Source: Firmicutes bacterium CAG:534 (GTDB lineage Bacteria; Bacillota; Clostridia; Lachnospirales; Lachnospiraceae). From it: a stretch of 10,277 nt of DNA. The notes below the pieces were generated by a model that did no database searches, had not been told where the DNA came from, and was given only the letters and a program-made list of their open reading frames with translations. The stretch's first letter is position 1. The number at the start of each line of letters is the position of its first letter. This document shows positions 1-6,315 of the stretch, piece by piece. Position numbers and translations under genes: made by a program. The DNA lies in NCBI GenBank assembly GCA_000436115.1, contig FR894550.1, positions 21,707 through 31,983 on the forward strand, in the 5' to 3' direction.

Positions 1-761
1 TGGTAGAAATCAGTGTATACAGCGTATACAGTTTGGTAAGCCGGGCTCTGATCGGACTGATGAATTCCGTTTCTAACGGCATCAGCTCGGGATTCGGACA
101 GGTGATTGCGCAAAAAGAAGAGAAAACTCTGCAGGTAAGCTTCAGTACCTATGAGTTTTTGGTTTATATGCTGGTCTTTGCATCCTATTTCTGCATGTTC
201 ATCCTGCTCTATCCGTTTATATGCCTATATAGCAAAAATTTTGCAGATGGAGCAGCATACCCGCGCTGGGAGCTGGTTATGCTGTTTACATTGGCCGGAC
301 TGCTGCAGTGCATTAGAATTCCCGGTTATACAATGATTGTTGCTGCTGGGCACTACAGGCAGACCCAGAGCAGAGCGGTTCTGGAGGCGATTATTAATCT
401 GGGAATTTCGGCAGTCTTGATCCGTCCGTTTGGAATTTCCGGTGTCATGATCGGTCTGTGTACATCTCATCTGTATCGGACAACGGATATGATTCTGTAC
501 AGCAGAAAAAAAATTTTGCATGGCTCCATAAAAACCACGGTGAAACGTCTTGTGCGCAACGGCTTCCTTTTCGTAATACTGTCTGCAGTAGGAATACAAT
601 GGGTTCCACAGCAGGCAGGCAACTGGCCGGAATTATTTGGATGCGCCGTCATCGTGGGTTTTATAGGGTTCTTCCTTTTTGGAAGCATCAACTTTGCAGC
701 GGAAAAAAAACAGAGAAAGCAGGTTCTTGAGAGGGTGTTTTCCATATTCAATAGTCACTGA
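1..761 (+). CDS. Wzx-type polysaccharide flippase, C-terminal part (5' end outside window)
   Basis: This would be the flippase that moves the undecaprenyl-linked repeat unit across the membrane in Wzx/Wzy-dependent capsule or exopolysaccharide assembly. The frame is open from base 3 to the TGA at 759-761 with no upstream stop, so the gene continues to the left and about 252 residues are visible. The TTG at 33-35 is internal coding, not a start. At least five hydrophobic segments separated by short basic loops can be seen, for example around the LVYMLVFASYFCMFILLYPF stretch. Family members of the MATE/MurJ-like superfamily usually have 450-500 residues, so roughly half is present. The call rests on hydrophobicity, the pattern of the visible N-terminal part and the neighbouring glycosyltransferase and polymerase. 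The next gene starts 17 bases downstream. A generic polysaccharide transport membrane protein is the only serious alternative label. Confidence 0.82.
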   Translation, partial: VEISVYSVYSLVSRALIGLMNSVSNGISSGFGQVIAQKEEKTLQVSFSTYEFLVYMLVFASYFCMFILLYPFICLYSKNFADGAAYPRWELVMLFTLAGLLQCIRIPGYTMIVAAGHYRQTQSRAVLEAIINLGISAVLIRPFGISGVMIGLCTSHLYRTTDMILYSRKKILHGSIKTTVKRLVRNGFLFVILSAVGIQWVPQQAGNWPELFGCAVIVGFIGFFLFGSINFAAEKKQRKQVLERVFSIFNSH

Positions 762-778
762 CAGCAAGGAGAAGCAGA

Positions 779-1759
779 ATGAAAAGTCCTATAATTTCAG
801 TTATTATCCCGGTTTACAATGTTGAAGCCTTTCTGCACCGATGTGTGGATTCCGTAACATCACAGACCTTCCATGATATTGAAATACTGCTGATAGATGA
901 TGGCTCCACTGATTCCAGCGGGCAGCTATGTGATGCACTGGCTCTGACAGACAGCCGGATCCATGTGTTTCACAAAGAAAACGGTGGAGCGGGGGATGCC
1001 AGAAATACCGGCATTGACCACGCACTGGGAGAATACCTGATCTTTTTTGACAGTGACGATTATGTAGATGAGGATATGTTGGAGATCCTTTATGGATTGA
1101 TTTTAAAATATAAAACCAGAATTGCCGCCTGTACAACTACAGAGCATTTCAAGGTACCGGAAAACCAAAAACATGACAATCGGATCTATCTTCTCTTCCC
1201 ACAGGAAATGCTAGAGAATATTATGCTGCGAAAAATGAATAACTATTCCGTATGTACGAAATTGATCCATCGGAGTCTATGTGAGGGACACCGTTTCTGT
1301 AAGGGAAAAACCTACGAGGATGTTCGGTATATCCCCGGTCTTCTTCTGCAGGTTGAACGCATTGTGCTGATTGACCGCCCCATGTATCACTACTGGCACA
1401 GACTCGGCAGTGTCTGCTCCTCCCCCTTTTCCGTAAATGACCTGATGCATGTCGAGGCGCATCAGTATATTTTAGACCAGGTTCGTGAGCATTGGCCTGC
1501 GCTGGAGGATATCGCTATTTTCCGCTGCCGCTGGTCCCAATTTCTTCTGTTAGACAAAATGTTGATGTCACCGGAATTTGATAATAATCCGCTGTTTTGG
1601 CAGACTGTATCTGATCTGCGAAGCCACTGGAAGGAAATAGTTACTTGCCCTTATTTTCAGCCGACACGCCGCATTTCAGCCTTGGCGCTGAAGCTGGGAG
1701 TCCCATGTTATCATCTCTTATTGCTGCTGCACAGCAGAAGTGTGGAGGTGAACGCCTGA
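779..1759 (+). CDS. Family 2 glycosyltransferase (GT-A fold)
   Basis: A 326-residue cytoplasmic glycosyltransferase that would transfer a sugar from a nucleotide-sugar donor to a growing lipid-linked repeat unit; donor and acceptor cannot be told from sequence. The N-terminal GT-A domain is clear: PVYN at residues 11-14, the nucleotide-binding DDGSTD at 40-45, GGAGDARNTG at 69-78 and the metal-binding DSDD at 91-94. A YEDV motif at 179-182 matches the conserved E-D acidic pair typical of capsule GT2 enzymes. The C-terminal 130 residues are less conserved and hold no clear membrane anchor. The ATG is preceded by AAGGAG with about seven bases of spacing, which fixes the start. It lies 17 bases after the flippase and 28 bases before the polymerase, so the three are probably cotranscribed. 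Confidence 0.93.
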   Translation: MKSPIISVIIPVYNVEAFLHRCVDSVTSQTFHDIEILLIDDGSTDSSGQLCDALALTDSRIHVFHKENGGAGDARNTGIDHALGEYLIFFDSDDYVDEDMLEILYGLILKYKTRIAACTTTEHFKVPENQKHDNRIYLLFPQEMLENIMLRKMNNYSVCTKLIHRSLCEGHRFCKGKTYEDVRYIPGLLLQVERIVLIDRPMYHYWHRLGSVCSSPFSVNDLMHVEAHQYILDQVREHWPALEDIAIFRCRWSQFLLLDKMLMSPEFDNNPLFWQTVSDLRSHWKEIVTCPYFQPTRRISALALKLGVPCYHLLLLLHSRSVEVNA

Positions 1760-1787
1760 AAATTGACAGTCAGGAAAAGGAGTTCTT

Positions 1788-3317
1788 ATGTACAAATCCA
1801 AAGCAAAACCGTATTTTCCTCAAAAGACCACTGCCTCTTTTTGTGTGCAGTTAATATTTCTTGTCTGTGCAGGCTTGCTGCATATGATAGGGTCCCAAAT
1901 GTCGAATTACAATCTGATCGTATTTGGAAATCTCTGTATTTACGCCTGTATCGTGGTTTTCTGCGCTGCTGATCTACGCAGAAGATTTGTAATGCTGCTT
2001 TTTAGCCTGGTTGTCTTTGTGTTCCTGAGTTGCAGATCCTTGATCGATTTTTTTATCGGCACACTCTGGTGGAAGGAATACAGGCCGGAGGATGTTCTCT
2101 TTGCCCTTCGGTCTGTAGCGCTTAGTCTGCTTATGATTTACCTCGGCGCTATGCTATATGTGCTTTCAGTACATAGGAAGGCTTCAAAAGACAGACCTGC
2201 CGGGCTGCAGGCACATATTCAAAATATTAAGCCAACCCCCGGCAGGCAGACTCTGCAGATAACGGCGCTCTGTCTATATGTGGTCAGTATGGGCTTTTTC
2301 CTGTACGGAGAACTGGACAAGCTTCTTTTTATGCAGGGCAAAACCTATTCAGAGTATTTCGTCTCCTACGATGCCGCCTATCCATTCTGGATTTGCACAG
2401 CAGGGTATTGTATGCCTTACGCCCTGTGCGCCTTTCTGGCAACGCTTCCCAAAAAGAAGCTGGCCTTTCCGGCTTTGACTCTTTATCTGCTCTCTGCCGT
2501 TCCGGCTCTGATGTTTGGACTGCGAAACCCTATTGTTCTGAATGCCCTGTTCATCTTCCTTTATTATTGCATCCGAGACTATCTCGGAGATGAGAAGCGC
2601 TGGCTTGGCCGTTTTGAGATTGGCGCCATTATTGCAGTAATCCCCATTGCCTGTGTTGGTCTGTCTGCCGTGAATTATCTGCGTGATGGCGCATCCTCCA
2701 CGGACAAGATTGTTGTGAATATTGTGGTTGACCTGTTTCATAAGCAGGGTGTTTCTTTTCGGACACTATGCGTAGGCCACGCAGCTCTTCCCAGTCTTCC
2801 CGGTGTAAAGCGGAACTTTACTTTCGGCCCGTTTATTGACCAGGTATTGTACAGCCGAATTGGTCTCTGGCTATTTGGCACGGATCCGCTTCCCGTTGGA
2901 AATTGCGCCGAGCTTGCTGCCCGGAGCCACAAGCTGGCACACCCCATTTCCTTTGTAGCGCATCCGGGATATTTGAAGGGTCACGGGCTGGGCTCGTCCT
3001 ATCTTCTTGAGGTGTTTGCGGACTATGGCTATATCGGTATTGCAGTGTACAGCTTTATACTGGGTGTTTTTCTTCTGTATTGCCTGGATGCCATGAAAAA
3101 GGGCTGGTTTATCAAAACAGTGGGTTTGGTTCTCTTTACAGATCTGTTCTACATTCCCCGGTCAGCGGCAACCGACTGGCTCGTATTCCTAATTCAGATT
3201 CATTTTTGGTTTGTAATAGCAGCCTGCCTGCTGGGGGAGAAAATTCTAAATTGGATGTTGCCTCAGTTGCAAAGGCATCTGCACTCAAATGATAATCGCC
3301 ATCGGCCACCTGGCTGA
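1788..3317 (+). CDS. wzy: O-antigen/capsule polysaccharide polymerase, Wzy family
   Basis: A 509-residue integral membrane protein that would join flipped repeat units into the long polysaccharide on the outer face of the membrane. It has about ten or more hydrophobic segments along its length, with a basic loop near residues 129-155 between early membrane helices. Recognisable Wzy-type landmarks are FGLRNP at 243-248, a large extracellular loop from about 295 to 400, and GHGLGSS at 398-404 followed by a conserved LEVFADYGYIGI stretch at 407-418. This layout matches the O-antigen polymerase family found in Gram-positive capsule clusters. The ATG has AAAGGAG five bases upstream. It is the last gene of the + strand polysaccharide run, and the next gene is convergent. 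The symbol is used in the family sense; the linkage made is unknown. Confidence 0.85.
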   Translation: MYKSKAKPYFPQKTTASFCVQLIFLVCAGLLHMIGSQMSNYNLIVFGNLCIYACIVVFCAADLRRRFVMLLFSLVVFVFLSCRSLIDFFIGTLWWKEYRPEDVLFALRSVALSLLMIYLGAMLYVLSVHRKASKDRPAGLQAHIQNIKPTPGRQTLQITALCLYVVSMGFFLYGELDKLLFMQGKTYSEYFVSYDAAYPFWICTAGYCMPYALCAFLATLPKKKLAFPALTLYLLSAVPALMFGLRNPIVLNALFIFLYYCIRDYLGDEKRWLGRFEIGAIIAVIPIACVGLSAVNYLRDGASSTDKIVVNIVVDLFHKQGVSFRTLCVGHAALPSLPGVKRNFTFGPFIDQVLYSRIGLWLFGTDPLPVGNCAELAARSHKLAHPISFVAHPGYLKGHGLGSSYLLEVFADYGYIGIAVYSFILGVFLLYCLDAMKKGWFIKTVGLVLFTDLFYIPRSAATDWLVFLIQIHFWFVIAACLLGEKILNWMLPQLQRHLHSNDNRHRPPG

Positions 3318-3510
3318 TTTGTCCGGAAAGCTACCGGTTTTCCCCTTATCAGTGGGCATCAGCTTAAGCTGAAACATTTCCCTGCTTTTCTGTGTATTTT
3401 TTCCCAGTATGTTCTCAGAGGATGATATTCCATATATGTCGATTCGCTGCGGCAATAACACCACTGAGATCGTGTGGCAGGCAGACAGGCTTCCTCTTCC
3501 GCCAGGCTGC
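3318..3510. other. Spacer between convergent genes with a 14-bp perfect palindrome
   Basis: Polymerase and the minus-strand membrane gene converge here, so a terminator would be expected, but no GC-rich stem followed by a T-run is evident. The only regular structure is TCAGCTTAAGCTGA at 3359-3372, a perfect 14-bp palindrome, with a T-rich stretch (TATTTTTTCCC) about 25 bases further on. Short open frames on both strands lack ribosome binding sites. The stretch may hold the eroded 3' end of the minus-strand gene at 3511-3900. Confidence 0.4.
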
Positions 3511-3900
3511 TCATGCCTTATCCTTCCCCACCCTCTTGATACAGATCATCCAGGCCAGCAGATAGCAGCAGATAATATGAATGGCTCCCCCAAGGGCTAT
3601 GTAGCCGTATACAGACGCCCTGTACAGTCTTGCAAGCATGCTGTCCTTCTTTTCCAGCATCAGGTACAGTACATAAAATCCAAAGGCTGTTAAGGGAATT
3701 CCCACATACCCAAAGGATCCTGCCAGGCCGATCCTAGTATAGGAGACCTTTTGTGCGGATACAATGTACTGCCCTAAAGACCCCACAGCCTCCCGGGTAT
3801 CCACTCCCAGAAGCAGGCAGTCGCCGATCATCGTCAGAACTGCACCGATCATTCCATACACCAAAAACTTTATCCATTTCTTCTTATTCATCATTTTCAC
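3511..3900 (-). CDS. Multi-pass membrane protein, DUF6796-like, probably truncated at the C terminus
   Basis: A 129-residue hydrophobic protein starting at GTG (3898-3900), with AAGGAAGGAG five bases upstream; the ATG codons two and three positions later are alternatives. Three to four membrane segments are visible, around residues 11-28, 57-80 and 94-115. A conserved-looking stretch with GDCLLLG, GQYIVSAQKVSYTRIGLAG and a HIICCYLL near the end resembles the N-terminal half of the DUF6796 membrane family as I remember it. That family is about twice this length, and here the reading frame stops right after the last helix (KRVGKDKA), so I infer loss of the C-terminal half. No function is known. 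Its start overlaps the end of the small gene at 3884-4015, so the two are probably translationally coupled. Confidence 0.6.
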   Translation of the reverse strand: MKMMNKKKWIKFLVYGMIGAVLTMIGDCLLLGVDTREAVGSLGQYIVSAQKVSYTRIGLAGSFGYVGIPLTAFGFYVLYLMLEKKDSMLARLYRASVYGYIALGGAIHIICCYLLAWMICIKRVGKDKA

Positions 3901-4015
3901 CAGAGCTCCTTCCTTTACTCATAAACAGCAAGCCTAAAAAGGTCCACAGACATCCGATATGGATCCATGCACAGTCAATCCCGATGGTATTAAACTTCAC
4001 TTCTCCAGAGTTCAT
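3884..4015 (-). CDS. Small membrane peptide, 43 aa, function unknown
   Basis: A 43-codon frame beginning at ATG (4013-4015) behind a strong site, AGGAGG with four bases of spacing, inside the longer purine run GATGAGGAGGAAGG. The peptide has a polar N terminus and a single hydrophobic segment at about residues 12-32 (WIHIGCLWTFLGLLF within it), then a short charged tail. Its last 17 bases overlap the start of the DUF6796-like gene, and that gene's ribosome binding site lies inside this frame, the usual arrangement for coupled translation. I do not recognise it. It could be a genuine small membrane partner or a remnant of a longer gene whose body has been lost. Confidence 0.5.
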   Translation of the reverse strand: MNSGEVKFNTIGIDCAWIHIGCLWTFLGLLFMSKGRSSGENDE

Positions 4016-4070
4016 CCTTCCTCCTCATCCCCCTTAAAGGTTTGCTTTCATATGGATTTGTTTCCTAACA

Positions 4071-4108
4071 AAAATAGCTTTGGTTAGGTCAACCTAACCA
4101 AAGCTATT
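4071..4108 (-). terminator. Long near-perfect hairpin, probable terminator of the CD3324/DUF1062 remnant unit
   Basis: AATAGCTTTGGTTAGGT and its exact reverse complement flank a two-base centre (4090-4091), a 17-bp inverted repeat (4073-4108) that would fold as a 16-bp stem with a four-base loop. Read on the minus strand the stem is followed by TTTTTG, a short U-run, and it lies 48 bases past the stop of the DUF1062 fragment, so a Rho-independent terminator is the simplest reading. The plus-strand reading lacks a T-run. The stem is AT-rich for a terminator, and its core TTAGGT..ACCTAA resembles half-sites of DtxR/IdeR-type regulators, so an operator for the small gene downstream is an alternative. 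Confidence 0.6.
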
Positions 4109-4155
4109 CTATCACATTCCTTTTAAAAAGGAAACCATGAACATCCGCAGATGTG

Positions 4156-4452
4156 TCACTTGAATTCAGCATTATTTCTCTTTAAAAATCCCATATCATT
4201 TCCATATTTGAGAGCAAGCTCTTCGTCATTCTCCAAAAACAGCTCGTATTCCTCTGCCGGGATCTTCCCCGGCTTCTTTCTCTCATAAATGGTAAGGTTC
4301 CAGGAATGCTTACATTTTGCACAACGGTAGATCAGCCACACATCAATGCGGTTTCCGTTTGCATTGACCCTGAACCTGCCGCTGTTTACAAATTCCTGTT
4401 TTTTCCCACAGCCTCCGCAGCGTCTGAATACCCTGATACCGCTATCGTTCAT
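4156..4452 (-). pseudogene. DUF1062 zinc-ribbon protein, shortened at both ends
   Basis: A 98-codon frame if started at ATG (4450-4452). It contains two CxxC pairs (RRCGGCGKK near residues 10-18 and RCAKCKHSW around 42-50), which together would bind a zinc ion, and the family stretch SGRFRVNANGNRIDVWLIY between them, followed by WNLTIYERKKPGKI and a LENDEELALKYG region. These match DUF1062 as I know it. Family members have roughly 170-200 residues and begin with a W-x-I-x-P segment before the first CxxC; here that is replaced by MNDSGIR, and the protein stops at NNAEFK after only half the usual length. The frame is also open upstream to 4560, but those residues are the CD3324 gene read out of frame. 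The start overlaps the end of the CD3324 remnant and has only a weak ribosome binding site. I infer a remnant, possibly still expressed. Confidence 0.72.
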
Positions 4453-4741
4453 CAGATCTCGTCTGATCTTTCTGATCAGAAGCCCTTTCGCTGCGAATAA
4501 TTCTCTGAACGCTCTTATCGGATAAAAAGTATTCTTCTGCAAGACTGCTTGCGGGCACACCGTTTAAATATTATTCATAAATCTCCCGGTTTCTGATGCC
4601 CAGTTTTTTTCTGGTGTCGGTCTGACTTCCCCAGCCCTGTTTTTCCTTACTTGGAATGTAGATGGATTTTCCACTGACATACTGCTGAATTGTTTCAATT
4701 AATTCTCTGGGCAGAATTTCTTCTGCTCGTAAATAGCTCAT
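4442..4741 (-). pseudogene. CD3324-family DNA-binding protein interrupted by an in-frame TAA
   Basis: Starts at ATG (4739-4741) with AGGAGG six bases upstream. The first 56 codons match the CD3324 family: a SYLRAEEILPRELIETIQQ start, IYIPSKE around residues 27-33 and RKKLGIRNREIYE at 44-56. Then comes TAA (4571-4573). In the same frame beyond it the protein resumes exactly as the family does, with YLNGVPASSLAEEYFLSD and KSVQRIIRSE, the helix-turn-helix, and ends at TAG (4442-4444). In relatives the position of the stop is normally a lysine, so one base change (AAA to TAA) explains the break. The product made would be 56 residues and lack the DNA-binding helices. The last 15-20 residues look unrelated to the family, as if fused to neighbouring DNA by a deletion. 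Confidence 0.8.
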
Positions 4742-4775
4742 TTTGATCCTCCTAATTTATTTCCTTTAGGATTCA

Positions 4776-4810
4776 TCTGAGCTTACGATTCCTTTTTATT
4801 TAAGCTCAGA
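4776..4810 (-). repeat. 10-bp perfect inverted repeat upstream of the CD3324 remnant
   Basis: TCTGAGCTTA and TAAGCTCAGA are exact complements separated by 15 bases. On the minus strand the hairpin starts two bases after the end of a 9-codon reading frame and lies about 35 bases before the CD3324 start. No T-run follows on the minus strand, so it is not a clear terminator; on the plus strand the loop, not the tail, is T-rich. An RNA processing or regulatory hairpin, or an operator, is possible. Confidence 0.45.
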
Positions 4811-4881
4811 CTACTGAGCAATAACATATCTTCTTTTCATATAAACCTCCATCTCCTTCTAAAATTTAAATAAACTTCCAT
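4811..4881 (-). other. Two overlapping mini reading frames with ribosome binding sites
   Basis: Between rsgA and the CD3324 remnant there are two tiny minus-strand frames. The first (ATG 4879-4881, stop 4837-4839, 14 codons) follows AGGAAAG. The second (ATG 4838-4840, stop 4811-4813, 9 codons, MKRRYVIAQ) follows GGAGATGGAGG and overlaps the first by an ATGA junction, the hallmark of translational coupling. The 10-bp hairpin follows at once. They could be leader peptides, or the surviving 5' ends of deleted genes that kept their ribosome binding sites. Codon content shows no run of one amino acid typical of classical attenuation. Confidence 0.3.
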
Positions 4882-4928
4882 TTCTTTCCTAATTTACATC
4901 CTACTCTGTCCTGCTTTCCCCCACAACC

Positions 4929-5942
4929 TCAACTTCTTTTAGAATAAAACTTGTTCTGCTGTCTGATCCATTTCGAGATCTGCTTTTTCTTGGCATAATT
5001 TCGTTGGTTTTCGCTGCCAAGGCTTTGGTAAAGGGCAAGTCTCTCCTCCGAAAGCTCTCCATTTGCAATGGCTCTCTTGACCGCACAGCCGGGCTCTGTT
5101 TCATGCCTGCAGTTTCCAAATTTGCAGCAGGCCTCCAGCGCCACAATATCGGAAAAGGTATCTTCAATCCCTTCCTCCACATTGGACATGCCGATTTCAC
5201 GCATCCCCGGGGTATCAATGATCGTGACACCGTTTTGAAGCTGTATGAGCTGCCTGTAGGTTGTGGTGTGGCGGCCCTTGGAGTCTTCCTCCCGGATCTC
5301 ACCGGTCTTCATCACTTCTTTTCCCACAAGGGCATTTAACAGGGTGGATTTTCCTGCTCCTGAAGAGCCCATCAGGCAGATCGTGCTGCCAGGCTTCATA
5401 TATTCTGAAAGCTCCTCCCCTATGGGCTCATACAGGGCAGAAACCGCATGGACCCTTACCCGGTCTGAAATACTCTCTGCCTCTGCCACATATCTTTCCC
5501 TCCAGCTGCAAAGATCTGCTTTTGTCAGGATCACCACCGGTATGGAATTTCCCTGCAGCACCACGCTTACATATCTTGCGATCCGGTTATAGCTGTAGTC
5601 CCCGTTCAGGGAGGTTACAATAAAGGTATAGTCTGCATTGGCAACCATATACTGCTCCACGCCGGTCTTGGCCTGATCCGGCCGTTTTAAAAAGCTGGTT
5701 CTTTCACAGACTGACAAGATCACGGAGTCTCCCATGGGATTATACAGGAAATTCACATAATCTCCCACCACGGGAAGCAGCTCCGCTTCCTGCGCATAAA
5801 AGCTGCCCTTCAGCTTTGCAGGAAGCTCCTTTCCCTCAAATAAAATCAGAAAGCTGTTTTTCTGGATCTGGCAGATCCTTCCAAGCTTTTCAGGGTACAT
5901 ATCTTTTGGGGTTTCATTATTATTACTGATATTTTTCGACAT
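4929..5942 (-). CDS. rsgA: Ribosome small subunit-dependent GTPase RsgA (YloQ/YjeQ family)
   Basis: A cytoplasmic GTPase that binds the 30S subunit late in its assembly. It has the circularly permuted GTPase order that defines the family. From the chosen start (337 residues): an N-terminal OB-fold domain to about residue 90, G4 TKAD at 140-143, G1 P-loop GSSGAGKS at 192-199, the GRHTTT switch at 223-228, G3 DTPG at 243-246, and a C-terminal zinc site C-x4-C-x-H-x5-C at 273-286 (CKFGNCRHETEPGC). G4 reads TKAD rather than NKxD, as in many Firmicute members. I start at ATG 5940-5942 because GGAG lies seven bases upstream; an in-frame ATG at 5958-5960 has no ribosome binding site and sits right after a TATAAT. 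All key residues are intact. A terminator and mini-ORF precede it. Confidence 0.96.
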   Translation of the reverse strand: MSKNISNNNETPKDMYPEKLGRICQIQKNSFLILFEGKELPAKLKGSFYAQEAELLPVVGDYVNFLYNPMGDSVILSVCERTSFLKRPDQAKTGVEQYMVANADYTFIVTSLNGDYSYNRIARYVSVVLQGNSIPVVILTKADLCSWRERYVAEAESISDRVRVHAVSALYEPIGEELSEYMKPGSTICLMGSSGAGKSTLLNALVGKEVMKTGEIREEDSKGRHTTTYRQLIQLQNGVTIIDTPGMREIGMSNVEEGIEDTFSDIVALEACCKFGNCRHETEPGCAVKRAIANGELSEERLALYQSLGSENQRNYAKKKQISKWIRQQNKFYSKRS

Positions 5943-5965
5943 TTCTTTCTCCATTCTCATTTGAA

Positions 5966-5971
5966 ATTATA
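5966..5971 (-). promoter_or_regulatory. Candidate -10 box for rsgA
   Basis: The minus strand reads TATAAT here, a perfect -10 hexamer, 23 bases before the preferred rsgA start. Transcription would begin close to 5959, leaving a leader of under 20 bases that still includes the GGAG site, which also argues against the longer rsgA start. No good -35 hexamer is seen 16-18 bases upstream (CCATGC at best), so the promoter is uncertain. Confidence 0.35.
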
Positions 5972-6049
5972 GTTTTGTGAAAAATATCGCATGGAGACCC
6001 CGCCATAGAAACACATGGGAATGCGGCAGAAAGATGCGCCGCAAGGCAC

Positions 6050-6083
6050 AAAAAAAAGCCGCAGCAAACAGGCCGCGGCTTTT
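6050..6083 (-). terminator. Strong Rho-independent terminator upstream of rsgA
   Basis: On the minus strand a stem made from AAAAGCCGC and GCGGCTTTT (arms 6075-6083 and 6054-6062, 12-base loop) is followed by an unbroken run of eight T (6050-6057). It therefore ends transcripts coming from the right and lies about 107 bases before the rsgA start. It closes either the small unit that starts near 6207 or read-through from the membrane gene. A second GC-rich hairpin with the same GCGGC/GCCGC words follows at about 6023-6044, so alternative pairing between the two is possible. Confidence 0.85.
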
Positions 6084-6107
6084 GATCCATTTTAGATTAC
6101 TTTGAGA

Positions 6108-6173
6108 TCAATTCCAAAAAACCGAGGTCAGCATACGATATTCAGTTCCAATGGTCTTATTCATTTCAATCAT
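6108..6173 (-). CDS. 21-codon mini-ORF between a promoter and a terminator
   Basis: ATG (6171-6173) to TGA (6108-6110), with GAGG eight bases upstream. The peptide begins MIEMNKTIGTEY and ends LTSVFWN; it is not hydrophobic enough for a membrane peptide and I do not recognise it. It is the only frame with a plausible ribosome binding site in the predicted transcript running from about 6207 to the terminator at 6050. It could be a leader peptide whose translation affects the terminator, or a chance frame in a small RNA. A four-codon frame (ATG 6178-6180) overlaps its start. Confidence 0.35.
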   Translation of the reverse strand: MIEMNKTIGTEYRMLTSVFWN

Positions 6174-6213
6174 ACTGCATACCTCGCTTTCTTCTTTATT
6201 TTATCCTCTGCTT

Positions 6214-6242
6214 ATCTTAACAGCCGTCATAAGCACTGTCAA
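6214..6242 (-). promoter_or_regulatory. Near-consensus sigma-70/sigma-A promoter
   Basis: On the minus strand a perfect -35 TTGACA (6237-6242) and a -10 TAAGAT (6214-6219, five of six consensus bases) are separated by exactly 17 bases. Transcription should start near 6207 and run toward the 21-codon mini-ORF, the terminator at 6050-6083 and, if that is read through, rsgA. It is the best promoter I can see in the window and lies in an intergenic gap of about 340 bases. Confidence 0.78.
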
Positions 6243-6247
6243 GCCTT

Positions 6248-6310
6248 TTACAGGGTCTCCAGCCACTTTTTGATTTCCTGCTCGCTGGCGTGGTTCAGGA
6301 TCTTTCCCAT
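6248..6310 (-). other. Orphan coding-like tail, possible remnant C terminus
   Basis: Directly after the stop of the membrane gene, in another frame, the minus strand encodes MGKILNHASEQEIKKWLETL and then TAA (6248-6250). The residues read like a genuine amphipathic C-terminal helix, and the frame is open upstream (PGKEPINA precedes the ATG). There is no ribosome binding site in front of the ATG. It most likely is the last piece of a gene otherwise deleted, or a C terminus displaced by a frameshift. The -35 box of the next promoter begins six bases after its stop. I cannot assign it to a family. Confidence 0.35.
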
Positions 6311-6315
6311 GGCGT

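Noticed and set aside
3409..3693. Open + strand frame with a coding-like start (MFSEDDIPYMS)
   Set aside because: No ribosome binding site, and from 3511 on it is the complement of the minus-strand membrane gene; its later residues are proline- and cysteine-rich shadow sequence.
4453..4560. Longer N terminus for the DUF1062 gene
   Set aside because: These codons are the helix-turn-helix end of the CD3324 gene read in another frame; no ribosome binding site and no family similarity.
4901..5302. Minus-strand frame inside rsgA, basic and serine-rich
   Set aside because: Out-of-frame shadow of the intact rsgA gene.
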